A stretch of 36,861 nt of DNA from positions 1 through 36,861 of the forward strand of contig NZ_AVQI01000076.1 in assembly GCF_000468115.1 (NCBI RefSeq), given 5' to 3'. The position numbers and the translations under genes were made by a program. The notes under the pieces are model-generated. The model ran no database searches. It had not been told where the DNA came from and worked only from the letters and a program-made list of their open reading frames with translations. Source of the stretch: Treponema socranskii subsp. socranskii VPI DR56BR1116 = ATCC 35536. Lineage in GTDB: Bacteria; Spirochaetota; Spirochaetia; Treponematales; Treponemataceae. This document shows, piece after piece, positions 13,909-22,847 of the stretch (positions are counted from its first letter, which is position 1; each line of letters starts with the position of its first letter).

Positions 13909-16900
13909 TTACGGACGACGGACGGCGAGCAGCGTCAAATCGTCGAGCTGTTCGTCTTCACGGAGATACATATATTCGAAATAGTTCGGGCCTTCCGCAC
14001 TTTCCTGTTTTACACCGCAATAATAATTATATCGATTGAAGTGCTTCTCAAGAAATGCGTCGATTTTTTTGTCGACGCGTACGACATCGGTTGCCGTTAC
14101 GTCGGGCGACTTATACATACGGAATACTTTTTCGATTGCCACAAGCGCGATGACGGCTTCTTCGAGCGTACCTTTACACGTTGAAAAATCGAAGAGCAGC
14201 TCTTCATCGGGAATCGGATTGTGAAATTTTTCGAGCGTATACACGCGGCGAGCAAATACCGACTCAATGATGTCGCCGACGCGGCGGCTTTCGAGCTGCT
14301 CGGAATCCTCTCCGACTTTGTGATTGCCGTGAACGTCTCCCGGATGCAAGCCGCGTTTTGCACACTGAATAACGGCAAACGACGACGGTGAGCGGAATTT
14401 CCGCGTTGCTTCTTCGATGCCGTCGGTATAGAGAAAGAGCACGTCGCCTTTTTGTAAGTGTGTCTTTTCGACTTTAAAGCCGCCTTTCGAATCGACGAAA
14501 GCGGATGAAAGCGGACCTGCCGCAGGCGTTTCGAACAACGTCAGTTCGGTTTCCTTTTGCGCCATATTGTCGTACATGTGGACGATGTTGTCGCCCGCAT
14601 TGCACATATAGACGTCGCCCGAGTACGTATCGAAGAGACAGATGATGATCGTTGCGAATTTTCCTTTGATGCCGAGCGATTCGATAAAATCGTTTATCTG
14701 CGAAACGATCGTGTCTATCTGCGTACCGTTTTCTTCGTACGACCAGTGTTCAAAATACGTGCGGAACAGCGTCGCGACAATCGTCATGAGAAGGGCAGCA
14801 GGTACACCGTGCCCCGATGCGTCGCATTTTATTAAAACGTACCAGCGGTCGTCGAGTTTTTTATAATCGAAATAATCGCCCGAAACTCCCGTCGCACCTT
14901 CGTAATAACCGAAACACTGGAGATTAGCTTCGTCGAGTTTTGCGACCGTTCCCTTTACACCGTCTTCGTTTGTCACAAGCGGAAGGAAGGTTTGCTGCAC
15001 AACTTTGCCGTCCATGAGCAGCCGCTCGTCTTTTGCCGCACGAATCAGTCCGTGAGTCATTTCATTGACGCTTTCACCGAGCCGACCGATTTCATCACGG
15101 CTTTTGATTTTTATATCACGTCCTGCAAGCTTCAACTTGTCGCTCGTCGCACCGATAATCTGCACGTGACGCGCAAGTTCCCGAATGGGCGCTACGATGA
15201 TCGACGCTAAAACAAACGAACCGGCGGCGCCGATCAAAACGGCAAAGGCGCCGATGAGGAGAGCCGTCAAAAACACAGTACGCTGCGCGTTGTAAACCGC
15301 AGCAACGATATTTTTGGTAGACACTTGAACGAGGACAATGCCCCGCACGTACTCCTGCGACGTACCGTGACGGTACAGCACCGGCCGGTAAAAAAGGTAA
15401 TCGGTATTTACGCGGTCGAAGTGCATGTCGTCATACGCGGGAACGGAGGAGCTTCCGTTTGCGGCGAGCTCGTTCAGCAAAGCGGTCAGCTTTGTCGAAA
15501 GCTGCGTCGTAATCTGCGCAATCTCTTCGCGGCGGGCTACGGAACGCCTATCGGTTCGAAGTGCAAGAGAAATACCTTCCGCGTTGAGTTCCGCTATGTC
15601 GGCTGCGATGCCGCTCGCCTCTTTTGCAGCAGTTTCATTGAGCTTTTCACATCTCATCGCGATCTCTTGAACAGTGGGATCTATGATTTCCGATGCGCCG
15701 TAGGCAAGCGTCGAATTCGCAATCTTTTGCAAAACATCGGGGTCGTTCGTAGCCCACACATACGCGAGGCTCGTATTCGCATTGTTCGACGGATAGCCGG
15801 TAATCGTCACGTACTGCGCTTCTTCGAGCGACGACATTTGATCGGGCAGATAATTCATTTCGAGGATATTCTGCGTCGACATATAGATGCGCGTGCTCGA
15901 CGTCAAACTTTCGAGCAGCATATCAACTCTTTCGGAAAGTCCCTGCGCAAGCGTACGTTGCTGCGTGCGTACCATATTGACGCCGAACGGGACGGCAACG
16001 AGTGCGACGGTGACGATAACGAGAAGCGTCGTAAACAACATTAATTTGAACCTGAGGCTCATGCCTCGCTGTGTCAGCTGCATAAACCGTTTTTTCTTTC
16101 CCTGCGGCATAATATCTCCTGCAATGAGCGCTCGTATTTCCATACGGACGGCGAGGACGTCCCGTATCGTCTCCGTCAATCCGAAAAGCGCGAATACAAA
16201 TCCAGCTGCGGCGAGCACGAGCACTATCCAAAGCAAAACCGTTCCGACTTGCATGCGATACGGCGCCATCGCTCTCATGGGCATCCACGGCGAATCGTAT
16301 GCGTAGCGCCGTTCCATTTTGACGGTACCGTTTTCTTCAACGCGGAAGAGCGGCTCGCTCATAAAAAGCCCGCGTTCCGGATGCACGATACCGATGCGGT
16401 ATGCGCCTTCGTTGAGCGCGGTACCGACGCGCATATCGACGATGCGATTATCCGATGCGACGCGAAAGAGTCCGTCGCTCCGTCGAAGCGTTAAATCGTA
16501 GGGCGCTTTTCCGTCCCTGTCGATATAGACCGTATCGACGGTGCCGTCGTACGTAAATCCTCCGCCGACGATATCGAGCGTTATGTTGCCGAACATATCG
16601 GACGATGAGGTAACCGACGTAATATACGTCGACGGCACATATTTATTGAGCAAAAACAGCGACACGGCCGCCTCTCCGATATTGCCGACTTCATCGATCG
16701 CCGCAACGGAAAACGCATAGAGGCCGTTTTTTCGGTTTGCATACGAAACGCCCTTTTCTTTTCCGAGCATACGCTTCGGCGGTTTTTCCGCATGCAGCGC
16801 ATCGTCTGCGTGGGACGACAGCAGCGCGGAAACGATCGGCTTCGCTTCATCGACGCTCATGCGTATCGGACGGTGCTTTGCGGAAACGAGGCGATTATCG

Positions 16901-18573
16901 ATCGGCGCAAGGTACTGCAGATGCCACGTGTAGCCTGCGACATCGCTGTCGGCCGCGTCAGGCTGCCAGCGTATACGAAACGAATTCGAATCGATAAAGC
17001 CGTATGCATCCGTTTCGGGAACTACGATCGCGGGTTTTGCGGGTGCGGTCAAATCGAGATAATACGCCGCTTCGGCCGGCTCCGACCAGTTGCCCGCATA
17101 ATCCGCCGCCCGAACTTTAAAATACCAGTCTCCCTCGGACGATGCATTCGTTTCGACCGTCCGTTCGTCCGGAGTATTCATAATCGTTTCGGGCGGTTCC
17201 GCCGATTTGTTTTGCGACCAGCTCCACGAATAGCCTGCAATGCCGGATGAATCCGACGGAAGGGTGACGCGGAAACGAACGCGGGACGCGCGAGACCGTT
17301 TTCCTTCTTTGAACGAAAGCGGTTTAAGCGTGGGAGCTTGAACCGTTACGTCGGACTCAAGGCGGTAGATACCCGGATCCCCGTTTACGGGATTTTCCTG
17401 CCACACAAACGACAGCCGTACCGCTTTCGACTTTTGCTGCGTGATAACCGGAAACGCAAAGAGAGACGGCACGCGCCCTGAAGAGATCGCCGTTTCTTCC
17501 CACAGCGGGCCTTTTTTCTGCGCCATACGCACCGTTTCTACGCCGCTTCTCGTATCGAACCAAACGGCCGACAATTCGTTATTAAATGAAAAGAGTACGG
17601 CGCGATTTGCATTTCCTTCACCGCTGATTTGCTTTGCCGTACCGGAGGTGATGCCGTTCTTCGTCAACTGTGCGACCCAAATATTCGAATTCTCGGAAGC
17701 GTAATATGTCCGCTCCCACGCGATATAGATGACACCGGACTGCGTAAACAAAAACGGACGCTGATTGTGATACAAAGAAAAATTGCGCGTATCATCGGGA
17801 GCGAGAGAAGCGGCATCGGTCAGCAGCAAGGGCTCAGACCACGTCACGCCCGCATCGGAAGAAAAAGTCGCATAAAGCTGATAGGATATGCGATTTCCCG
17901 AAATATACTGCGCTTGAAATACGACGACATCGGCTCTCGGCATCGAAGCAAGTACGGGAATAAACGGATTCGTCAAAGAACCGGCCGGAGTAAACGCTGA
18001 AAAACCCGACCATGAAAAACCGTCGGGAGAAGATGCCGTATACATCGCGAACGAAGCATTTTGTCCGAGCGATGTAAACATCATAAAGGTACCGCGTTCG
18101 GTCGCATAGATCTGCGGCGCGACAAAAGGTTCGGTATAGCGCGGAATCTTCGCTTCGGTAAAATATGCGCCGCCGTCGGTCGACACGAAAATCGAAAGCG
18201 ACTTCGTACCGGAAAGGACGGCGACGGCGAGCGTACCTTTTTTCGAAAGGGCGACCGAATAGATATCGGGTATCCTGCCGGAATACGGAAAGGGACCCGC
18301 AAAACGGCTGTTTGTCCGCTGCACGCCGCGCGCATCGGTATACTCGCACGAAAGCCATATCGTTTCGCTGCGCGTATCGATTTCCTGCCAAAACACACAG
18401 CTCTTCGTACCGTCGGTCGCAACACGGGGAAAGCGCGCATCGCCTTTCGTAATGCGTACGGGATCTTCCCAATACATCGTCTGAGCGGAGAGACGGGAAA
18501 GTGATGTACAAAAAACTGTGGCCGCGAGCGCAAACAATGCCGCGCGTTTTACTATCGTTATCCTTCGATTCAT
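13909..18573 (-). CDS. Membrane SpoIIE/PP2C phosphatase with extracytoplasmic propeller and HAMP domain
   Basis: A 1554-residue sensor phosphatase. Order: signal peptide (to about 30); an extracytoplasmic BNR/sialidase-like propeller (SPDGFSWSG, SSDAGVTWSEP, STDGGAYF); FnIII-like modules (GDWYFKVRAADYAGNWSEP); TM1 about 776-800; a cytoplasmic linker; TM2 about 843-865; a second extracytoplasmic region; TM3 about 1098-1128; HAMP to about 1175; SpoIIE domain about 1210-1554. The PP2C metal-site motifs are intact (GDYFDY, DASGHGVPAAL, YTDGIEEA, DDLTLLAV), with an unusual helical insert of about 130 residues before the last. Such enzymes dephosphorylate anti-sigma-factor antagonists; no target is encoded nearby. 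The ATG at 18573 shares one base with the TGA of the upstream gene, implying translational coupling; a GTG one codon earlier is the alternative. Confidence 0.9.
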   Translation of the reverse strand: MNRRITIVKRAALFALAATVFCTSLSRLSAQTMYWEDPVRITKGDARFPRVATDGTKSCVFWQEIDTRSETIWLSCEYTDARGVQRTNSRFAGPFPYSGRIPDIYSVALSKKGTLAVAVLSGTKSLSIFVSTDGGAYFTEAKIPRYTEPFVAPQIYATERGTFMMFTSLGQNASFAMYTASSPDGFSWSGFSAFTPAGSLTNPFIPVLASMPRADVVVFQAQYISGNRISYQLYATFSSDAGVTWSEPLLLTDAASLAPDDTRNFSLYHNQRPFLFTQSGVIYIAWERTYYASENSNIWVAQLTKNGITSGTAKQISGEGNANRAVLFSFNNELSAVWFDTRSGVETVRMAQKKGPLWEETAISSGRVPSLFAFPVITQQKSKAVRLSFVWQENPVNGDPGIYRLESDVTVQAPTLKPLSFKEGKRSRASRVRFRVTLPSDSSGIAGYSWSWSQNKSAEPPETIMNTPDERTVETNASSEGDWYFKVRAADYAGNWSEPAEAAYYLDLTAPAKPAIVVPETDAYGFIDSNSFRIRWQPDAADSDVAGYTWHLQYLAPIDNRLVSAKHRPIRMSVDEAKPIVSALLSSHADDALHAEKPPKRMLGKEKGVSYANRKNGLYAFSVAAIDEVGNIGEAAVSLFLLNKYVPSTYITSVTSSSDMFGNITLDIVGGGFTYDGTVDTVYIDRDGKAPYDLTLRRSDGLFRVASDNRIVDMRVGTALNEGAYRIGIVHPERGLFMSEPLFRVEENGTVKMERRYAYDSPWMPMRAMAPYRMQVGTVLLWIVLVLAAAGFVFALFGLTETIRDVLAVRMEIRALIAGDIMPQGKKKRFMQLTQRGMSLRFKLMLFTTLLVIVTVALVAVPFGVNMVRTQQRTLAQGLSERVDMLLESLTSSTRIYMSTQNILEMNYLPDQMSSLEEAQYVTITGYPSNNANTSLAYVWATNDPDVLQKIANSTLAYGASEIIDPTVQEIAMRCEKLNETAAKEASGIAADIAELNAEGISLALRTDRRSVARREEIAQITTQLSTKLTALLNELAANGSSSVPAYDDMHFDRVNTDYLFYRPVLYRHGTSQEYVRGIVLVQVSTKNIVAAVYNAQRTVFLTALLIGAFAVLIGAAGSFVLASIIVAPIRELARHVQIIGATSDKLKLAGRDIKIKSRDEIGRLGESVNEMTHGLIRAAKDERLLMDGKVVQQTFLPLVTNEDGVKGTVAKLDEANLQCFGYYEGATGVSGDYFDYKKLDDRWYVLIKCDASGHGVPAALLMTIVATLFRTYFEHWSYEENGTQIDTIVSQINDFIESLGIKGKFATIIICLFDTYSGDVYMCNAGDNIVHMYDNMAQKETELTLFETPAAGPLSSAFVDSKGGFKVEKTHLQKGDVLFLYTDGIEEATRKFRSPSSFAVIQCAKRGLHPGDVHGNHKVGEDSEQLESRRVGDIIESVFARRVYTLEKFHNPIPDEELLFDFSTCKGTLEEAVIALVAIEKVFRMYKSPDVTATDVVRVDKKIDAFLEKHFNRYNYYCGVKQESAEGPNYFEYMYLREDEQLDDLTLLAVRRP

Positions 18574-21500
18574 CACAGCAGCGCCCGAATCTTCTTTTGC
18601 AAATCGATAATCTTCGAAGAGTTTTTATTTGACGATTTTTGCAGCAACTCTTCAACGAGCGCATTCGCAGTGACGAGGTTATTGTCCTGGAGCGCGGCGA
18701 CCGCCTTTTGATACTTCGCTTCGTCTTCGGATGACAACACGATGAGCGTCTGCCCTCCGATCGCGATCTGTATGCGATCTTTTAAGAGGAGTGCCGTATT
18801 GTTATTCGAGTCAAGAGAAATCGCTTCGTCGACGAGCGAAAGAGCCGAGCGCAGCTTTACTTCGTCGCGTCCCGCGCCGTCCATGATATTCTGCGCTTGT
18901 TTCGTAAGGGATGCCGCGCGCGCGATCGCAGTACGGTCTTGCGGACGGCGGCGTATGCCCAAATCGATTTCCGTTTCATAGATCAAAGCGGAGAGACCCG
19001 GATACGACGGATCGATTTCATGCAAGTCGAGCAAATCGGTATAAGCCGACTGCCGCTTGTCCGGGATTTTGTAATTCGCCTTTGCCATTTCGACGCGCTC
19101 CGCAAAAAGAGACGCAAAACCAGATGGGTTGAGCACTTGTCGAATCCGCAGCGCTAAAAGGCTCGCCGCGCGATTAAGCGGATAGACGAGCTGGAGTTCT
19201 TGAATTTTTTGGAGCGCTTGGGCGAGAATCGCCCGTCCCTCGTCGGTATCGCCTTTTTTTAATAAATCTTGCCCTTCTTTAAAATACTGCCGCGCAATGC
19301 TCAAAAGCTGCGACATTTCGGGATAGAGCGGCGCCGACGGCGAAAGGACGCGCCCCGTACGAAGCGAAAGCGCCGTACCGACCAGGGCGAGCAGCGATAC
19401 GATTTCTTCGTCTTCTCCGATATTCGTCGATGCCCACAGTGCCTTTGCCTGCGTCAAAAGAGATTCCGCCGCGGTAAAATTGCCGTTGTAGTATTCGTTT
19501 CGTACGCGTGTCTTTATATCGCGTACGCGGCGAACGACGCTTTCGTTTTGGCGTGTTTGAATACGCTCACCGAGCAAAGCGAGCCGTTCGTCGGATTCGG
19601 TACGCAGTTTTTCGGATTCCTGATACGAGAGCGATTCGTTATATTTCGTACGCGACTCCTGCAGCCGCCTGCGCGCTTCGTCGAAGTCGTTTGCCGCGAG
19701 TGCTTTTTGCGCTTGCTCGTATCGGAGATCCGCTTCGCTTTTTGCGCGCTGCGCCGCTTTTACCTGCTCAAGCGCAGCCGCACCGATAACCTCGACATTC
19801 GGTACAAGCGAATCGAGTTTGGTAATCGATGCGTAAATCGATTGAAGCGACAGTGCGTATGCGTCGGCGTTTTCCCCGTCTGCAAGCAGCTTGCGTCCGG
19901 AAACGAGGACGGCTTTATTTTCGGAAATCTTTTTTTGAAAGGTACGGACGGCTTCGGTTACTTGCAGCGGGTAGTGAAACGTCCCCCCCGACGCTTCATC
20001 GAACTCGCCGCTGTCCAGCGTTTCGATAGCGGCGGCATCGCTTTCCCGTGCCGTAACATAGGATGTGCCGCACGCAGCGTAATACGAAGCGATTTTCTGC
20101 CACAGTTCGATAGCCGTATTGCGGCCGAAGTCCGCCGCATCACGAACGTATTTTCGATATGCACCTGCGAGGCTGTCAAACGGGATCACTTCGTCGTCGG
20201 CATCTTCGGTATGCTGCGCTTGGAGATACGCGACGGCTTCAGGCGACACTTCGAAAGCGCCTTCCGAAATTTTCGACTGTGCCGATTTTATATTGTCGGA
20301 TGCAGCGAGGAGAGAAGCCGCATACTCGTTTCCTTCCGCCACCCGTTCATAATCGCTCGGTTCCGGCAGGGCAAGGGCTTTTTCCCGTTCAACCGTCATC
20401 GCTCCGCCCGCATCGAGCAGTGCGGCAAAGCGCGACGAAAGCGATACCGCATAGTCGAGGGATACGGTAAAATTCGGAAATATCGATTTTCCCGGAGTGT
20501 CATCCGAGTCCATGCGCAGCGCATACAGCGCATCTACCGATTTTCCGATTTCGGCAAATGACAGGATCGCGTCAAGATCTTTTTGCGACGGGAAATCGTT
20601 TCCGTCGGCGAAGCTGTCGGAACTCAGCGCATACACGAAAGATTCGGCATGCTGCGTAATCATCGACGCGATTTCATCTTCCATGTATTTTATCAACGCG
20701 TCCCATTCGTAATCCAGCACGCCGGCGACGCCCGAATCCGCAATCGTATTGACACCGAGTATACAACGCGAAACGAAAGGCAAAAACGACGCATCCGTCA
20801 TCGACGACGTTCCCGCCCGCATCGCCTGTCCCATATTCCACAGCTCATATCCGAGCCGATAGATGCTGTTCCGCACTTCCGCAAATGCATTGAACGCATA
20901 CTGTACGGAGGCAAACGCCGCGCGCGCGCTTTCAACGTCGTTCAAACGAAGTGCATCGGTAAAAGAACGCACCGTATCTTGCAGTACATCTTCGAGCGCT
21001 TTATACGCAGCGATCTTGGCGTCAACGTAGGACAGGGCGCTCCGCACCGGAATCGTCACGCTCGGATCCGTATGATCGCGAAAAAAATCGTCGCGATACA
21101 TAAAAAAACCGCTCTGCGTTTTATCTATCGCACCTCTATAGTTGCCGCTGTGCGCCGCATCCGCACTTTCCTGTAAAATCGCGAGCAGCTGTTTGCGGTA
21201 CATCGTAAACTGTGCCGCAGTGCGCGCATTGTGAATAAAGGCAAGCTGTTGTTCCGTGGGATTTTTTTTCAGCGATTCAAGCTTCGCTATAATTTCCAAT
21301 ATCTTTCGGCCGTTTTCCGGTTCAGTTTCTATCGCATCGATAAGCTGCAACGAAATCGCCGTGTATCGATCGAGCGTTTTAAAAATTCGATCCGCACGAT
21401 GCTGCCCATCGTTAAAGCATTCGGGATAGGTTTCAAAAAAATCGTGCAGAGCCGAAAGCGCCGCATCGTACTCCGTCTCTTGAATGAGCCGATCGATTTC

Positions 21501-21590
21501 CGCAAGAGAACGACCTTCGCCTTTCGGTACTGAAAAAAAAGGTGCGGCAATGAGAATACAATATAGTGCGATAAAAAATACTTTTTTCAT
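18573..21590 (-). CDS. Exported helical (TPR-like) protein coupled to the SpoIIE phosphatase
   Basis: A 1005-residue protein with a signal peptide (MKKVFFIALYCILIAAPFFS) and an almost wholly alpha-helical body. Short TPR-like or coiled segments recur: LIQETEYDAALSALHDFFETYPE near the N-terminus, ANDFDEARRRLQESRTKYNESLSY and KGDTDEGRAILAQALQKIQEL in the middle, and a C-terminal KAVAALQDNNLVTANALVEELLQKSSNKN. No catalytic motif is recognised. The predicted location is the periplasm. The gene overlaps the SpoIIE start by one base, so it is probably a sensing partner or scaffold for the phosphatase ectodomain. The ATG at 21590 has no obvious Shine-Dalgarno; a TAAAAT lies about 30 bases upstream on the coding strand. 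Confidence 0.8.
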   Translation of the reverse strand: MKKVFFIALYCILIAAPFFSVPKGEGRSLAEIDRLIQETEYDAALSALHDFFETYPECFNDGQHRADRIFKTLDRYTAISLQLIDAIETEPENGRKILEIIAKLESLKKNPTEQQLAFIHNARTAAQFTMYRKQLLAILQESADAAHSGNYRGAIDKTQSGFFMYRDDFFRDHTDPSVTIPVRSALSYVDAKIAAYKALEDVLQDTVRSFTDALRLNDVESARAAFASVQYAFNAFAEVRNSIYRLGYELWNMGQAMRAGTSSMTDASFLPFVSRCILGVNTIADSGVAGVLDYEWDALIKYMEDEIASMITQHAESFVYALSSDSFADGNDFPSQKDLDAILSFAEIGKSVDALYALRMDSDDTPGKSIFPNFTVSLDYAVSLSSRFAALLDAGGAMTVEREKALALPEPSDYERVAEGNEYAASLLAASDNIKSAQSKISEGAFEVSPEAVAYLQAQHTEDADDEVIPFDSLAGAYRKYVRDAADFGRNTAIELWQKIASYYAACGTSYVTARESDAAAIETLDSGEFDEASGGTFHYPLQVTEAVRTFQKKISENKAVLVSGRKLLADGENADAYALSLQSIYASITKLDSLVPNVEVIGAAALEQVKAAQRAKSEADLRYEQAQKALAANDFDEARRRLQESRTKYNESLSYQESEKLRTESDERLALLGERIQTRQNESVVRRVRDIKTRVRNEYYNGNFTAAESLLTQAKALWASTNIGEDEEIVSLLALVGTALSLRTGRVLSPSAPLYPEMSQLLSIARQYFKEGQDLLKKGDTDEGRAILAQALQKIQELQLVYPLNRAASLLALRIRQVLNPSGFASLFAERVEMAKANYKIPDKRQSAYTDLLDLHEIDPSYPGLSALIYETEIDLGIRRRPQDRTAIARAASLTKQAQNIMDGAGRDEVKLRSALSLVDEAISLDSNNNTALLLKDRIQIAIGGQTLIVLSSEDEAKYQKAVAALQDNNLVTANALVEELLQKSSNKNSSKIIDLQKKIRALL

Positions 21591-21696
21591 AAAGGATTGT
21601 GATCTTTCGCTCTCATATATTTTATCACGGTTTTATAAAAAAACCTACCGTACGATACGTCCCCAGGTCTTACGCATGAGAATCTATATTCCCCCA

Positions 21697-21748
21697 AAAA
21701 TAACCGTACCGTAAAAAATCGGCTGCACTCCCGGCAGCAGCCCTGCCG
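21697..21748. repeat. Dispersed intergenic element, copy A
   Basis: About 52 bp closely matching 35127-35178: AAAATAAC..., then AATCGGCTGC(A/G)CTCCCGGC, ending GCAGCCCTGCCG. It can fold as GGCTGC/GCAGCC or as CGGCAG/CTGCCG, which are mutually exclusive. Confidence 0.75.
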
Positions 21749-21989
21749 TTCGCCGCGGCTGACCGTAATTGGAATCGGACTGCGCAAAATTTCTACGAAA
21801 TTTTGCTTGCCATCGGTCAGAGCGGCTCGGCGGCATTGCCGCTGCCTCGCGTTCCGCCTTTTTTATGTATATACGCTTCTTTTCTGTGTATACATTTTTC
21901 ATGCGTAATCCCTGAGGCCCCTTTATATTTTCGGTAATTTTGCTGATAAGATAGAGGGAAAAAGCCGAAAATATGATGTACGAATACCC

Positions 21990-22001
21990 GTACCGGGGTA
22001 C
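21990..22001. promoter_or_regulatory. Palindrome in front of the PLD gene, possible operator
   Basis: GTACC-GG-GGTAC, ending 18 bases before the ATG and four before the GGAG ribosome binding site. Repressor binding is a guess from position and symmetry. Confidence 0.3.
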
Positions 22002-22019
22002 TTTTGGAGAAAATAAAAA

Positions 22020-22703
22020 ATGGAATTTTTAACAACAAAAGGAATTGCTTCTGAAATAGAAAACATAATTAGAAAAGCAAAAGAATATATTTATATTATT
22101 ACTCCGTATGAAAAAATTGACAATATATTTTATAAAAGACTTGTAGTCGCACAAGAAAGAAAAATTGAAATAATTTTTATTTATCGTAAACGCGAAAATA
22201 ACGATTCGGAAAAAGAGAAATTCATTGAATTAAATAAAATAAATTTATATTGTCATGATAATCTCCATGCAAAGTGTTATTTAAATGAGAAAACGGCAAT
22301 CATTACTTCAATGAATTTGTATGAATTCTCAGAAAAAAATAATTGTGAAATGGGAATAAAAATTAACAAATCTGAAAATGAAGATATTTTTGAAGAAATC
22401 TTAGAAGAAGCAAAGACTATAAAACAATTCTCCGAAAAATTACAATTTGAATCTGAAACAGACAAAGAAAAATTTATTTCAGATACTGAAGAAAAACTTG
22501 AAAACGGATTTTGTATTCGTTGTAAAAAGGAAATAGCATTTAATTCTTCAAGACCTTTATGTAATTTGTGTTATAGAACTTGGAAAGATTTCAGTAATGA
22601 AGAATATCCTGAACACTATTGCCATAAGTGTGGTAAAGAATTTGAAAATATAAGTTTTAAACATTGCTTCTGCAATGACTGTAATGCACACGGAGAGGCA
22701 TAA
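22020..22703 (+). CDS. AT-rich PLD-family (single HKD) nuclease-like protein with zinc-ribbon tail
   Basis: A 227-residue protein. The N-terminal half is a phospholipase D-like domain: IRKAKEYIYIITPY strand, then the HKD-type motif HAKCYLNEKTAIITSMN (HxKx4E rather than HxKx4D). A single motif suggests homodimerisation, as in bacterial PLD nucleases (Nuc/BfiL-like). The C-terminal third has paired cysteines (CIRCKKE...CNLC and CHKCGKEF...CFCNDC), which should form two zinc ribbons for nucleic-acid or protein binding. Coding sequence and codons are far more AT-rich than everything around it, a sign of recent transfer. GGAG at 22006-22009 precedes the ATG by ten bases. Lone PLD nucleases of this sort occur in defence and mobile contexts, but no partner gene is adjacent. 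Confidence 0.8.
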   Translation: MEFLTTKGIASEIENIIRKAKEYIYIITPYEKIDNIFYKRLVVAQERKIEIIFIYRKRENNDSEKEKFIELNKINLYCHDNLHAKCYLNEKTAIITSMNLYEFSEKNNCEMGIKINKSENEDIFEEILEEAKTIKQFSEKLQFESETDKEKFISDTEEKLENGFCIRCKKEIAFNSSRPLCNLCYRTWKDFSNEEYPEHYCHKCGKEFENISFKHCFCNDCNAHGEA

Positions 22704-22763
22704 CGAATGTTTTTGTTAAATGTACCTTATGAAAAAAAGATGAGGCAAAATCCCTTGATGATA

Positions 22764-22769
22764 TATAAT
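22764..22769 (+). promoter_or_regulatory. Possible -10 element for the UPF0164 gene
   Basis: Perfect TATAAT 78 bases before the chosen ATG, but without a recognisable -35 at 16-18 bp. Confidence 0.3.
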
Positions 22770-22847
22770 CACATAACAAGCACTTCAAAACCGATTCTGC
22801 ATCAACTGCAAAACGGTTTAGCTGCAAAGTTATACTACAGGATGTCG

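Larger units (their letters stand above)
21591..22019. other. Palindrome-rich intergenic region before the PLD nuclease
   Basis: 429 bp without a supported gene. It contains a dispersed 52-bp element (21697-21748), a nested stem CTGACCG/CGGTCAG (21759-21820) enclosing a perfect 10-bp hairpin (GCAAAATTTC-tac-GAAATTTTGC, 21784-21806), an inverted repeat ATATTTTCGG/CCGAAAATAT (21925-21974) and the palindrome GTACC-GG-GGTAC (21990-22001). The short minus-strand frames crossing it look like by-products of the repeats. Confidence 0.65.

Noticed and set aside
18960-20561. Plus-strand open frames up to 430 residues inside the helical exported protein gene
   Set aside because: Antisense shadows of a long alpha-helical gene; no ribosome sites or motifs.
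21684-21902. Small minus-strand ORF whose end resembles part of an ORF at 35033-35323
   Set aside because: The similarity comes from translating the two copies of the 52-bp intergenic element; neither ORF has a start signal.
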